Position numbers and translations under genes: made by a program. The notes beneath the pieces are model-generated. The model had not been told where the DNA came from, did no database searches, and worked only from the letters and a program-made list of their open reading frames with translations. Positions 23,801 through 28,544 of a DNA stretch of 29,962 nt are shown one piece after another; position 1 is the first letter of the stretch; every line of letters begins with the position of its first letter. The stretch comes from a virus: IMG/VR virus record IMGVR_UViG_3300040808_000566, positions 1 through 29,962 of that record; one strand, written 5' to 3'.

Positions 23801-24313
23801 TGGTGTAAAGTTGACTTTGATATTATTACCATCATTGTTGCCAGTTACAAGTCCTTCACCAATAAATTTGGATTCGTCTAAGTTATAAACTCTTACGTAC
23901 CAACCAATAGTGGATGTAGTATCCTCAGTTTCAGTGCTGGTAATCTCATTAAATCCAATATCAATCTTACCAACAAACTCAATAGGTTCATCTTCTACTG
24001 CTTTATCATAAAAAATAACCTCGTCATTGATCTGGATAAGACCTTGTGAGGATGGAAATCCTCTAGTAGTATCTACAAAGATATCCTTCTCGTAGTAAGA
24101 AACGTTAGCAGTTAGATTGCAAGAATCTACTAGGTTTGTCAAACTATCAATCTTAACATAATCTGCCAGATTTTGAATAAGATCTAGAGATTGTCCAGAA
24201 GTTTCTTGTGAGATATAGTATTCTTTTAAAAACTCTACAAGCAGGGGATACTCTTCCCTAACATATTCGGGAACAAGATTTTCTACAAGACTATTGAGAG
24301 ATACTTTTTCCAT
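11822..24313 (-). CDS. 4163-aa virion structural protein in the gp7 position
   Basis: A continuous 4163-residue frame between gp6 and gp8, where T4 carries gene 7 (about 1032 residues). The N-terminus (YVREEYPLLVEFLKEYYISQ, then LDLIQNLADYVKID) and a segment near residue 285-325 (FRSKGSECSFELLFKALYGK) match the start of large cyanophage baseplate-region proteins as I remember them. The rest is a mosaic: CRRGFSGVT-type modules near 90-200 and 3255-3310; a cupredoxin-like segment of about 705-800 (H739, C785, H788, M791); about eight H-G-x-x-x-G modules; more than a dozen GxGY repeats; and a YHYH-type domain of about 1395-1523 (GWAYDGNPIYGPYG from about 1434). It starts 4 bp after the gp6 stop. 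I infer a wedge component with surface-exposed decoration domains. Equivalence to gp7 is from position and the N-terminus only. Confidence 0.9.
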   Translation of the reverse strand: MEKVSLNSLVENLVPEYVREEYPLLVEFLKEYYISQETSGQSLDLIQNLADYVKIDSLTNLVDSCNLTANVSYYEKDIFVDTTRGFPSSQGLIQINDEVIFYDKAVEDEPIEFVGKIDIGFNEITSTETEDTTSTIGWYVRVYNLDESKFIGEGLVTGNNDGNNIKVNFTPVPSSDIEGYEASDLYICKINRSKFTGCRRGFSGVTGLKDSVTSDKLIFTSTKASKHKNGDVVSNLNNILLKEFFRKIKVQIAPGFENQEFYDEINESTFVKNIKDFYRSKGSECSFELLFKALYGKPVDIVIPSNYLIEPSSSRYSITKNLIVELLEGDPNHLQNRTLYQDTQFNIPNTRGIITKLEKLQKDNKDFYRLYIDSSIEENYDSTYGNFTIHPKTKNTVKIERNQSFIDVDSTIGFPLSGTLVLKDDFNIEYRVEYTSKTSTQFLGCTGLSKDFEENIDINLDAYSYVNTTSGQVKVRVTGVLDNGIETTILPSVKNLKKDDYLPIKTLGAEIKNDPRSSSWIYNIPKTYEVKSIELLDNTDFAYRVYFYEQHDLSVGQNITLDPVSNSSDAYNGTVVEWNNQFSVIVRGSRVFLNENIKYDLKKRLNKSNFDGIINYPADVQNTYYDRKTGDIYVNSQSLPLYRPSFEVEELNVNKRIRAFSGIFKNEDTLNIGKHGFITGDAVVYKPRTTSYVPSYTLDANGVRSYKFINNETGTYENNPTLVLIRGKKYTFRNVMNQHPFRIQVESNGTVSDQYNDGIKNNDVSNGVLVWEVQEDTPDVLYYQCLNHQAMGGVINIIDENQQKSLDIDKGIYFIEKVSPTQIKLYRSRTNILKGQSVSFSGVVIQDTIESYDYVYKNLDSRKIEPQDIIRKIVRHPGNENSNDQSSKITKSGTIGIWRNGIELLNYKSKDFISYGKIKSVDVISKGSGYDVINVPQLRISDSNGSGCVSNISVKGYLSKIDVLDKGFDYIETPVITISGGNGTGAKAEVELEKYVHFSSFSASEVDLVNDSIGFSTYHKFKNGESIQYETLGQVAIAGLSTSSYYFVSIVDSYNVKLHKSQSDALNNRNAINLHQVGTGKHNLKSTNRKNRVKRVNISQSGYSYEKKYRSCSSSGISTYKNLIEIKDHGYKSGEIVTYNPKIAPVSGLSSGTDYYVLKNDNDSFRICNISGISTQKDIFYKQKKYINFDGFVEGDHTFKYQDIVVTIDGRSSLSQEDLNVDTNAKIRPIFSGEIDSVFIENTGEKYGSEVSNFVSQPNIDILQGRNARLKPIIKNGEIISVIIQDPGKEYYSTPDISIIGSGVGANLIPIVKDGYISDIIIQNPGIGYKSEGTQALVVNRGRSASVSANIQTWRINLVERYVSTGLISPEDSFLYEGKTKSRGIQYVHAYAPRKLREISLASRFLNGVEVFNPDLELINGSESVSLSHSPILGWAYDGNPIYGPYGYSSQTGGRIVQMTSGYTLRTDLNKDKNRPNLIDFPAGFFIEDYTFTGNSTLDEHNGRYCVTPEYPNGVYAYFCTINTQVDANGLFKSYRKPVFPYVIGDTFVSSPTEFNFKSTSTLEYFDLNTSDLIRNTAPYSLLANTIDYPFLKYDKAYRNQNAIVKSTKFGSVTSVGIVTGGYNYKVGDRVVFDGQIDTFKAKGRVSKVKGVDIESVSLLHNESKTCNIIKNSKLFTAFTADPHGYTTGESLSLTFNNELLTTTEIDVKYNIITLKQNLDIPAVTGVSTHISVATFFDSIYPNDVYQNGIEKIKILRVEPNKSRLLVQREYDGSIGTSHQAASGFVEVPRKFTFSPQNSFITTSFTNSLENPLYFITSEDVGLNTVTINMSNHPLVTGDLLEYSNEGGTSITVENENGAFLLSDAEQIYAVKINSNSIGLTTISSGISTNPQLLVFTNVVPEIQSLTPRYPNILECDISDDRVLVTTSTPHGLSVGDSFDLHVKSGISTTYKVEYNKQNRAVIVGRRDFESSDVNTLKNFITIRNHKYQSGQKVVYLSSNPAISTGLEHDKAYYVSAITPDRIKLAEQKYDALLGINSVDITASLAGSILPINPPLEVVKYSDIIFDLSDSSLSIDDEREKEAFDFRLYWDHMLNHEFYTSAEQRSFDLTYNGSMGISSDAKATLRNSSNLPKEIYYNLVPKKRFGNNVENLELYVYENRSDDGYINNSINIIDSKFSNTFKINSKTSNTFTAPMFDAPERYEYTSGRGNALNYFIKSSVVEGSIAEVEIQSRGEGYKSIPKIDKIVSENGSGAILKVESDNIGLPLSIEFDDIGYDYYSDNTIRPSSKTPTIIELDYLSSVKEVKVTSPGKNYSTAPDIIIIDGFTNKLVEDLEFKYDISSRKVDIIKNTYKLSEYSPKILTINNSNGIGINTITFNDVNKHVTVELSPTYSFLQDFPFEIGDKVLVENVSVGIATTGTGYNSENYNYTTFTIIDRDPALGGIGATVTYSLENLLGDGESPGKFNVFNSVGRIVPLKYLPTFEIETQKTKFFSNEPVVGTSGAKGNIQSIDYDRDIIKVYTLDDFKVGDVLRGLVSGRRSRVLKVTSDEIDFPVTSGSVVRNGWSTRKGFLNDPEQRIHDSDYYQYFSYSVKSEVDYETWNPYVSNLVHTVGFKKFSDILVPSEPNSFVGIETIQSSGDISGIADIHRVIDIDCYQDFDSVTETTSIINETRKSKEVILRSRLLQDYIESVGNRVLELDDISSEFNQAVRSTRYSTIDVYEKVVGFRKYFVIVENIDNPYERQAGVVLLLSDGLTVFNVDYAKLFPQTTIGDFDAEISGNEVLLRFFPISYKTTNYLVFVTSLEIDASTVGVGSISESVLGDAVHMYSEQIPSIGPGESEVFRLSLNDTTNKLIIHVGADNGYVQTEELIITNDGTDLYINEYGFLNSSGGGSNSTPGIATFTYSIDGSEIIVTGAFDSPNSNDFQVDASITAFSSTNTGIGTDAVNGALLETTYTSFPASPTPTATTLSSFGGRYDATYMIASVQDLTNGTHFAEEFVVMSTWNKQVDYVASIVSSGTDTGIGTFGAISNGVTCSIVFTPEPNIDVDVRTFEYKIGYYDEITTPEKIIDLGNMRVDSGFGDYEGTELSIRKSFELYHKEQPLFQKNINATQESELDIDNNIISTPGHYFVTGEELDYSYRFSDVGLTDNAISIASTTVPGIGLTDKLPTTVYAVKVDELSIQVAASASDALAFNPKIFEFASLGITTDHRFTSKKQNTRTLISLDNIVQSPVVSSGTTAILAIDSTPFNAILEFEDVDGFQGGDLIQIDDEIMRIFVIGFNDNPNFVYCIRGFIGTKRNTHPVGSLVTKVTANYNIVGNTIYFPEPPFGNIQFENSLNKPDEVDYFGIDVRSKFNGRVFLRSSSSGSQYGPYTNNFILDTVSDQFNGYDHEFAIKSLSNNVTGISSLNAAVLVNNVFQIPDGPFNNGNYSLLEVGGETKIKFTGFSSTSYYDINQSGLPRGRIILSVGSTAGLGYQPLVSAGGTATISGTGSISNISIGNSGSGYRSGIQTHVKIGVVTTSLDSDIEYIGFATVYNGSVVSIAITNPGTGYTSSNPPEVIFDDPEPYWNIPLQYQAPSSGLGTEAYVDLVVSQDSSIFNFEVRNYGYGFNVRDLLTVPVGGETGIPTTSDYGSFEYFTIIVDRLYADDFSAWHFGELQPIDSIQDLIDGNRRFFPIFINGQQTTIRSKPGSGIEVKSTLLVFVNDVLQVPDEGYIFENGSVIEFPVPLEIGTKVDIVFYKGSGSVDTRNVDIVESVEEGDLFTINSDNPLYAQNERQVSDIVNTNTVETIAYPGPGLDKSESIVRSIALCQQKHDIAVNGSYVGKSRSSYEPYMSPVAKVINSVNTTSTDIYVDGVKIFFDDLREYSTDPTKKQTITVVSQEPIVSAAATAIVSAAGTITGVVISNSGLGYTFAPSVSIPNSDNQTFTNKNNFYTNQTVLQSSITNGLVDSITVVSSGSGYTTTNPPQVIIESPRASYEVMENVSYEGDFGDVIQINNGNTYLDLDLFVPLDSYLRNTDVASVGVASTGLSAIQVGDYFILENTNVGDGITSKDTLGVGNVSIGNSFLDNVYQVQAVSTTSSTVPGVGVTFITRVRVNVDSSTNNAPVGITTRAGTYTWGKISNLGRRRPMSFAVNSNRLSGINTSPVVVRKNRLDYRSYV

Positions 24314-24317
24314 ATTT

Positions 24318-26234
24318 TTAGTTTCTTATATACTGTCCGCTGGTTGAGTTTGTGTAGCTTGATGATGTTATATACGATGATCCCGAAGTATCTTCTCCAG
24401 AAGATATTGAATCTCTAATCATATTTAACACACTATTTGTAGTGTCTAACTGAAGATACAAATCTTGTAATCCAATCACATCATTTGAAACTGGAGATCC
24501 AGAGATTTCAATAATTGATGTATTAAACTTGATTTTTTCTGTGGAGGTAATAATGGTTGGATATAGAACAATCTCACCCTTCTTATAGTCTATCTTTCCA
24601 TAGTTTCTTCTTAGCACTACAGGAACGCCTCCATTCAACTTAAACAAGATTATCTCACCCATACCCCCTCTCATGGGAATATCGGTAATATAGACGGTAT
24701 CAATGTAGTTAGAGACTTTAAATCCAGAAGACCTTATATTGTAACCATCAAAGTTATTGACATGTATGCCATTACCGAAACAAATCTCATATTCACCCAA
24801 AGCATTGATAGATGCTTTTAGGTCTCTTCTCATGGAGATTTTTGTTATATTTGATGTGATAGATGTATCAGTATCATCAATAATCTTTAAAAACTTACTA
24901 TATTTAAATCTAGCACCATACTTATTTAACTCAACAGAGTTTGCATATTTTTCAATAGATTCTGCAATGTTTGATTTTAATCTATTTGCACTACCAACTT
25001 TATTGATATCATAGTAAACGCTACTATCATATTCAACATAGAGGTATTTAAGGTCAATGATTTCTGGTCGAATACCAGCAACACCATACTTACTTAAAGA
25101 ATCTTTAATATTATTTTTGACTGATATTGGTAAGATTTCTCCCTCATATGGTTTGATAGTAATAAAAACCTTACCATATTGTGGTGGATCTAACTCTTCA
25201 CCACCAAATACAGAAACTGATTCTGCTTCTGGATAAATCTGAGTGACTATAGATTCATAATCTGATGAAGTCACTGCCCTACCTTGAGCAGAATATAATC
25301 TAGGTGCAAACTTTTTAATGGAATCAATAGATTCAACGTTTCTACCACCTTGAGATGGTCCATCAGAAGATACTAAAGAAATTCCAGCATCTACAAATCT
25401 GTTATTGTTATCATAAATCTTACCAACATATTTAAATGTGTCAATATTATTGGCATTTTCGCCACCATCACTAACGATATAAGAAAGTTCTACAATATTA
25501 CTATCTTCCAGTTTCCTACCAAATACTCCATCACCAAAGATTACCTCATATCTTTGGTCTTCAATCTCTTGTAGGAAAAATACTTTAGATTCTGATCCAA
25601 TAGCACAAAAGTCCTTACAAAGACTAAAAACTTCAGTAACAGAACTTTCAGCACTTTTTCTTATGACTGCCCTAATAGTATTAGTGTCAATATTTGGATT
25701 ATCTAAAATATATCTTTGATTTGGAAGAATACTATTAACAGTAAACGTTTGTGAGACTAGACTTCCTTCTAAAATCTCAATATTATTAAAAACTGCAATC
25801 CCGTTTATAACAGGAGCAACAACATCATCTCTTAAAGAGAAAATATAGTTTTGCTTACTGAATCCAACCTGGGTTGTGCAGATGATACCAGATTTTAGCG
25901 TCAAGTAAGTTGGTGATCTGTTACCCGATGCTAGATTAACAATAAATGATATAATAGCTTTAGGACAGCTTCTAGATCTTGGTAAGTATCCAATATGCTT
26001 TGCCAGAGATACTACATTCTCTCTTAAGGTAGCACTGTCAATAAAAACTTCATTAGTTATCATATTAGCATTATATGCCGATATGTAACTGTTATATGCT
26101 AGTGCATCAACAATAGTTGACAGATTAGATCCTTCAAAATCATAATCTGTGAAGTTTGAGTTTGACCTTAGATATTGCGTTATAGTAGCTTTTATCTGAT
26201 CAAAATCTAAATTTGTGAAGTTTACTATTGCCAT
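24318..26234 (-). CDS. gp6: Baseplate wedge protein gp6
   Basis: A 638-residue protein close in length to T4 gp6 (about 660). The N-terminus (AIVNFTNLDFDQIKATITQY), the YDFEGSNLSTIVDALAYNSY stretch and the following NMITNEVFIDSATLRENVVS are diagnostic of gp6 in T4-like phages. gp6 forms the continuous ring that links the six wedges around the baseplate hub and rearranges on sheath contraction. The middle contains the J-like baseplate core (GGRNVESIDSIKKFAPR then VTSSDYESI), also seen in Mu gp47/P2 gpJ-type proteins. Its ATG directly follows the gp25 stop (TAAATG), so the two are translationally coupled. The C-terminus is Ser/Thr/Gly-rich. Confidence 0.95.
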   Translation of the reverse strand: MAIVNFTNLDFDQIKATITQYLRSNSNFTDYDFEGSNLSTIVDALAYNSYISAYNANMITNEVFIDSATLRENVVSLAKHIGYLPRSRSCPKAIISFIVNLASGNRSPTYLTLKSGIICTTQVGFSKQNYIFSLRDDVVAPVINGIAVFNNIEILEGSLVSQTFTVNSILPNQRYILDNPNIDTNTIRAVIRKSAESSVTEVFSLCKDFCAIGSESKVFFLQEIEDQRYEVIFGDGVFGRKLEDSNIVELSYIVSDGGENANNIDTFKYVGKIYDNNNRFVDAGISLVSSDGPSQGGRNVESIDSIKKFAPRLYSAQGRAVTSSDYESIVTQIYPEAESVSVFGGEELDPPQYGKVFITIKPYEGEILPISVKNNIKDSLSKYGVAGIRPEIIDLKYLYVEYDSSVYYDINKVGSANRLKSNIAESIEKYANSVELNKYGARFKYSKFLKIIDDTDTSITSNITKISMRRDLKASINALGEYEICFGNGIHVNNFDGYNIRSSGFKVSNYIDTVYITDIPMRGGMGEIILFKLNGGVPVVLRRNYGKIDYKKGEIVLYPTIITSTEKIKFNTSIIEISGSPVSNDVIGLQDLYLQLDTTNSVLNMIRDSISSGEDTSGSSYITSSSYTNSTSGQYIRN

Positions 26235-26636
26235 TTATCTAGTAGGCTGCAGTGCGAACGATAGTTGTTGTGGTAAAGCATCTATACCAATAATAAAATA
26301 CTTAATAGTAATATTAAATTCGCTATTATCATAGTCTGGTGTAACAATAACAGTATCAAGTTCTACTCTTGGTTCATAGTTTTCAATAGAATTTGTTATT
26401 TGATCCTTGATTAGTGCTGCAGTAGCAAAATCTAGGTTATCAAATAAAAGTTCTGATACCCTAGAACCAAATCTTGGATTAAATGGTTTTTCTTCGGGGG
26501 TAGTCATTACAATATTTCGAATAGAACGGGATATTGCGGTCTCATTTTTGATTGCAATAAGGTCCCTATTCAGTGGGTTAAACTGAAAACTTGCACTAAT
26601 ATCCTTAAAACCCGCTGATACCCGTTCTAATGGCAT
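26235..26636 (-). CDS. gp25: Baseplate wedge protein gp25 (sheath initiator)
   Basis: A 133-residue protein, essentially the length of T4 gp25 (132). It has the family's conserved EPR motif (E88-P89-R90, within ENYEPRVELDTV), the NPRFGSRVSELLFDN segment before it, and the C-terminal beta strand. gp25 sits in the inner wedge with gp6 and gp53, and nucleates assembly of the contractile sheath through a handshake with sheath subunits. It opens the tightly packed structural operon. A GATAAATAA motif about 22 bp upstream may be its late promoter. No clear Shine-Dalgarno sequence precedes the ATG. Confidence 0.95.
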   Translation of the reverse strand: MPLERVSAGFKDISASFQFNPLNRDLIAIKNETAISRSIRNIVMTTPEEKPFNPRFGSRVSELLFDNLDFATAALIKDQITNSIENYEPRVELDTVIVTPDYDNSEFNITIKYFIIGIDALPQQLSFALQPTR

Positions 26637-26657
26637 TTAATAGTACTTAAACTATGT

Positions 26658-26666
26658 TTATTTATC
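26658..26666 (-). promoter_or_regulatory. Putative late promoter in front of gp25
   Basis: On the minus strand the sequence is TGATAAATAAAC, one base from the T4 late promoter consensus TATAAATA, ending about 22 bp upstream of the gp25 ATG. The same 9-mer GATAAATAA occurs at 28339-28347 in front of the glycosyltransferase gene, and both lie at or just after the stop of the previous gene. T4-like phages read late genes from such -10-only elements using gp55. Given the AT-rich genome, chance occurrence is possible. Confidence 0.45.
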
Positions 26667-26898
26667 ACCCAAATATAGGTTCTGTTCCATGTTCCAAATC
26701 ATCATCATTACCAATTCTTTCATGAACCTCTTTTTGCACCTTAAAATCATGCTTTTTAGGTGTCATATCGTCTTCTGCAATCTCACGAAGCATTTTAGGC
26801 TTTGATCGACCTGCCCAATAATCGGTGATTAAGCTCGTTGTTCCCCAAATTTCTTTCATGTAACTTACATTTCTGTCTGGTTCTGGATGGATAGCCAT
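26665..26898 (-). CDS. Hypothetical protein, 77 aa
   Basis: A soluble 77-residue protein starting AIHPEPDRNVSYMKEIWG and ending DDDLEHGTEPIFG. It has no membrane segment or signal peptide and is rich in charged residues. It has the clearest Shine-Dalgarno sequence in this part of the window (AGGAG at 26907-26911, 8 bp before the ATG), supporting the start. It lies between a disrupted gene and gp25, with its TGA inside the GATAAATAA motif that may drive gp25. I do not recognise the family with confidence, although a protein of this style near gp25 fits cyanophage genomes. Function unknown. Confidence 0.75.
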   Translation of the reverse strand: MAIHPEPDRNVSYMKEIWGTTSLITDYWAGRSKPKMLREIAEDDMTPKKHDFKVQKEVHERIGNDDDLEHGTEPIFG

Positions 26899-26906
26899 CT
26901 TTTTTA

Positions 26907-26925
26907 CTCCTGTTTAGGTTAACAG
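26907..26925 (-). promoter_or_regulatory. Shine-Dalgarno partly inside a small hairpin
   Basis: On the minus strand CTGTT (26925-26921) can pair with AACAG (26914-26910), and the latter runs into AGGAG, the ribosome binding site of the 77-aa gene. The 5-bp stem is weak, so a regulatory role is only a possibility; the ribosome binding site itself is clear. Confidence 0.35.
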
Positions 26926-26960
26926 AACTTTTTACGGGGTTTCTATCCCGTATCAATCTA

Positions 26961-27229
26961 TTAAAATCCCTCTCTTAAATAATCTAGATCTTCCATATAC
27001 TTATATTTACTATTTTTAGGTGTTTCATCTCTACTTATAGAGAGCTTTTCCGTGATTTTATATGTATTTTACCGAGCGAAGCGCCTCATACACATAAAAT
27101 TCATACATGATCTGACAATAAAAAAGTCGGATTTGGGTACAGGGACCCAAGTTTCCGACTTAAAATAAGTTTATTATAAACCCAAAGGTCATCTTGATGA
27201 ATTTGTGAGTATTCATCAAAGACTTTCAT
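26961..27229 (-). pseudogene. Disrupted cyanophage-type gene
   Basis: The ATG at 27229 overlaps the TAA of the upstream gene (TAATG). The start reads MKVFDEYSQIHQDDLWVYNK and continues LILSRKLG, which I recall as the beginning of a conserved cyanophage protein. In that frame it stops after 42 residues at 27101. In another frame the sequence reads GVPVPKSDFFIVRSCMNFMC then MRRFAR, which I recall as the continuation of the same family (LSRxLGY-x-CGPxGVPVP..FYIVRPCMN..). A frame-changing loss of roughly 20 bases after LSRKLG therefore looks likely. A TAA follows RFAR, but the same frame then runs open to SKYKYMEDLDYLREGF and a stop at 26961. Frameshift plus nonsense codon make this a decaying gene. 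Alternative: a genuine 42-aa gene (27101-27229), or assembly errors. Confidence 0.65.
27115..27161 (-). terminator. Rho-independent terminator after the small basic-protein gene
   Basis: On the minus strand AAGTCGGA (27161-27154) pairs perfectly with TCCGACTT (27131-27124). An inner stem TTGGGT/ACCCAA closes a loop of about five bases, and the 3' arm runs into TTTTTT then ATTG. This is a strong intrinsic terminator for transcription coming from the glycosyltransferase cluster. It lies within the disrupted gene at 26961-27229. Confidence 0.8.
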
Positions 27230-27372
27230 TACTTGCCCTGACCACGATAAGGTTTGCGAGCATTATTACGAGATGTGGCAGCATATTTTGTGTTCTTCCC
27301 TTGACCCTGAAGGGTAGATTTGGGTTTGGACTCAATCTTTTGCCCGCCAGTAAAACTAGGTCGCTTTGCCAT
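27229..27372 (-). CDS. Small very basic protein, 47 aa
   Basis: A 47-residue protein beginning MAKRPSFTGGQKIESKPKST and ending NNARKPYRGQGK. Twelve of 47 residues are Lys or Arg and only one is acidic, and it is rich in Gly, Gln and Ser, suggesting a disordered nucleic-acid-binding peptide. I recall near-identical small basic proteins (MAKRPxFTGxQKIESKPK..) in cyanophage genomes, with no assigned function. It starts 2 bp after the stop of the 56-aa gene, and its TAA overlaps the ATG of the disrupted gene. Too short for most gene callers, but supported by packing and family memory. Confidence 0.78.
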   Translation of the reverse strand: MAKRPSFTGGQKIESKPKSTLQGQGKNTKYAATSRNNARKPYRGQGK

Positions 27373-27374
27373 AA

Positions 27375-27545
27375 TCAGTTAATCTCCAGTTCGATTTTGT
27401 TTGGATCGTATGCATTGTTATCATAAAACTGAGATGCCATTTCGTCAAGCATCTCAGTTGTTTCATCGTAAGTTAAATCTTTATAAAGGATCTTTCCATC
27501 ATAATAGATTGTAACCCTTGGATCAGATGACTCGGGTTTTTTCAT
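27375..27545 (-). CDS. Small acidic protein overlapping the glycosyltransferase end
   Basis: A 56-residue protein starting MKKPESSDPRVTIYYDGKIL and ending DPNKIELEIN. The first 20 or so residues suggest a beta hairpin (RVTIYYDGKILYKDL), followed by an acidic helix (TYDETTEMLDEMASQFYD). Its ATG lies 23 bp inside the glycosyltransferase gene in another frame, and its TGA is 2 bp before the next start, so it is part of the same transcript. No family recognised. Short length lowers certainty, but the overlap on both sides and sensible composition support it. Confidence 0.7.
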   Translation of the reverse strand: MKKPESSDPRVTIYYDGKILYKDLTYDETTEMLDEMASQFYDNNAYDPNKIELEIN

Positions 27546-28302
27546 GTCCTACACGAATACGTGGATCACACCAGATTTCAAATCCTGCTTCAATAGCATC
27601 GAGACAGAATGACACATCCTCTCCACACATGTCTTGTACTGCACCAGACTCAAAAATTTGCATCTTAGGTGCAAACCATGGATACTTCATATCCTCATGC
27701 TCAAATACACCATTCTTAATCATAACCCATCCGAATCCTGTATAATCAACAGTGAATGGCTTACGACGCTTGCTGATACCATCAACCATTTCATGATTCA
27801 TGACACCACCATTACTACGGAAATCATCCTCCTCTAACCAATGTGCTACTGATGTAGTACGACCATCTTCTGTAGAATACCAACCAGCAACAATCTCTTT
27901 CTCTTCCCCTTCTGCTGGTACTGCTAGATCACATAGTTGCCAAAACTTTTGAGTGTTGAAAACAATGTCACTATCAATCCATAGTTGATAATCATACTGT
28001 AGTTTTCCATCCCAGGGAATCTGATCAGGTCCACGTAGTACATTTGCACCAAGACACTTACAACGTGCAAAGTTGACCATCGATGAGTAATCTTGTGAAA
28101 TCTGAATACTCATTCCGTTTTGTACTAAGTCAAATGCTAACTGTACAAATGCTTTTAGAAATGTAAATGAACATCCCCTTCCTGGTAGACAGAATACAAT
28201 GCTCTTGCCTCGCATCCTCTCTTTGATTGCTTCATAATCCCAGTCCTCAACTGGTGCGCCCGCTGTGGGGGTTTTTGCTTTTACTGTGAATCCTTTTGCC
28301 AT
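27523..28302 (-). CDS. GT-A-like glycosyltransferase (family 2-like)
   Basis: A 259-residue soluble protein with the layout of a GT-A fold enzyme. An N-terminal nucleotide-binding strand and loop (SIVFCLPGRGCSFTFLKAFV, residues 34-53) leads to the DxD-type motif LWIDSDIVF (D110, D112), expected to hold the metal and sugar nucleotide. Then come YTGFGWVMIKNGVFE (187-201), the GED acid segment (227-229, likely catalytic base region), and a terminal DPRIRVGHEK with H253. It would move a sugar from a nucleotide sugar to an unknown acceptor, such as a virion protein, phage DNA base or host surface glycan. It has no membrane segment. A GATAAATAA motif 37 bp upstream may be a late promoter, suggesting expression during assembly. 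Family assignment is by motif only. Confidence 0.75.
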   Translation of the reverse strand: MAKGFTVKAKTPTAGAPVEDWDYEAIKERMRGKSIVFCLPGRGCSFTFLKAFVQLAFDLVQNGMSIQISQDYSSMVNFARCKCLGANVLRGPDQIPWDGKLQYDYQLWIDSDIVFNTQKFWQLCDLAVPAEGEEKEIVAGWYSTEDGRTTSVAHWLEEDDFRSNGGVMNHEMVDGISKRRKPFTVDYTGFGWVMIKNGVFEHEDMKYPWFAPKMQIFESGAVQDMCGEDVSFCLDAIEAGFEIWCDPRIRVGHEKTRVI

Positions 28303-28338
28303 GAGTGAATAATCAACCTCAAATCAAACTCTAACGTC

Positions 28339-28347
28339 TTATTTATC
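28339..28347 (-). promoter_or_regulatory. Putative late promoter in front of the glycosyltransferase
   Basis: Minus strand reads GAGATAAATAAGACG. The GATAAATAA core is identical to that before gp25 and differs by one base from the T4 late consensus TATAAATA. It lies just downstream of the stop of the 63-aa gene and 37 bp before the glycosyltransferase ATG. Confidence 0.42.
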
Positions 28348-28352
28348 TCTTG

Positions 28353-28544
28353 TCAATACGATGCGTTTATCGTATTGTCCCTACTAGATAAACACTCTAA
28401 GTAACTTAGATCCTCTGATTTATACTCCGTATTTAAAAACTCTACCAGAGTATTCAAAGTCCTCCATACTGTATCAAAGTCTTCCTCTGATACATTATGA
28501 ATAATACATCTATCTTTTGCATATATGTGATAAACTTTATCCAT
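28353..28544 (-). CDS. Hypothetical protein, 63 aa
   Basis: Starting at ATG 28544 the product is 63 residues, beginning MDKVYHIYAKDRCIIHNVSE and then EEDFDTVWRTLNTLVEFL. I recall similar small cyanophage proteins beginning M-x-KVYHIYAKDKC, which favours this start over the upstream TTG at 28571. A GGCGG sequence lies about 11 bp upstream. The pattern is a short beta hairpin followed by one or two helices; no membrane segment, no known function. It lies between a small membrane peptide and the glycosyltransferase. Confidence 0.72.
   Translation of the reverse strand: MDKVYHIYAKDRCIIHNVSEEDFDTVWRTLNTLVEFLNTEYKSEDLSYLECLSSRDNTINASY

Noticed and set aside
26934-26951. ACGGG/CCCGT hairpin as a terminator after the disrupted gene
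   Set aside because: On the minus strand the stem is followed by AAAAAG, not a T run, and on the plus strand no gene ends here.
27205-27426. Plus-strand open frame of 73 codons over the small-gene region
   Set aside because: It is antisense to two well-supported minus-strand genes and has no ribosome binding site or recognisable product.
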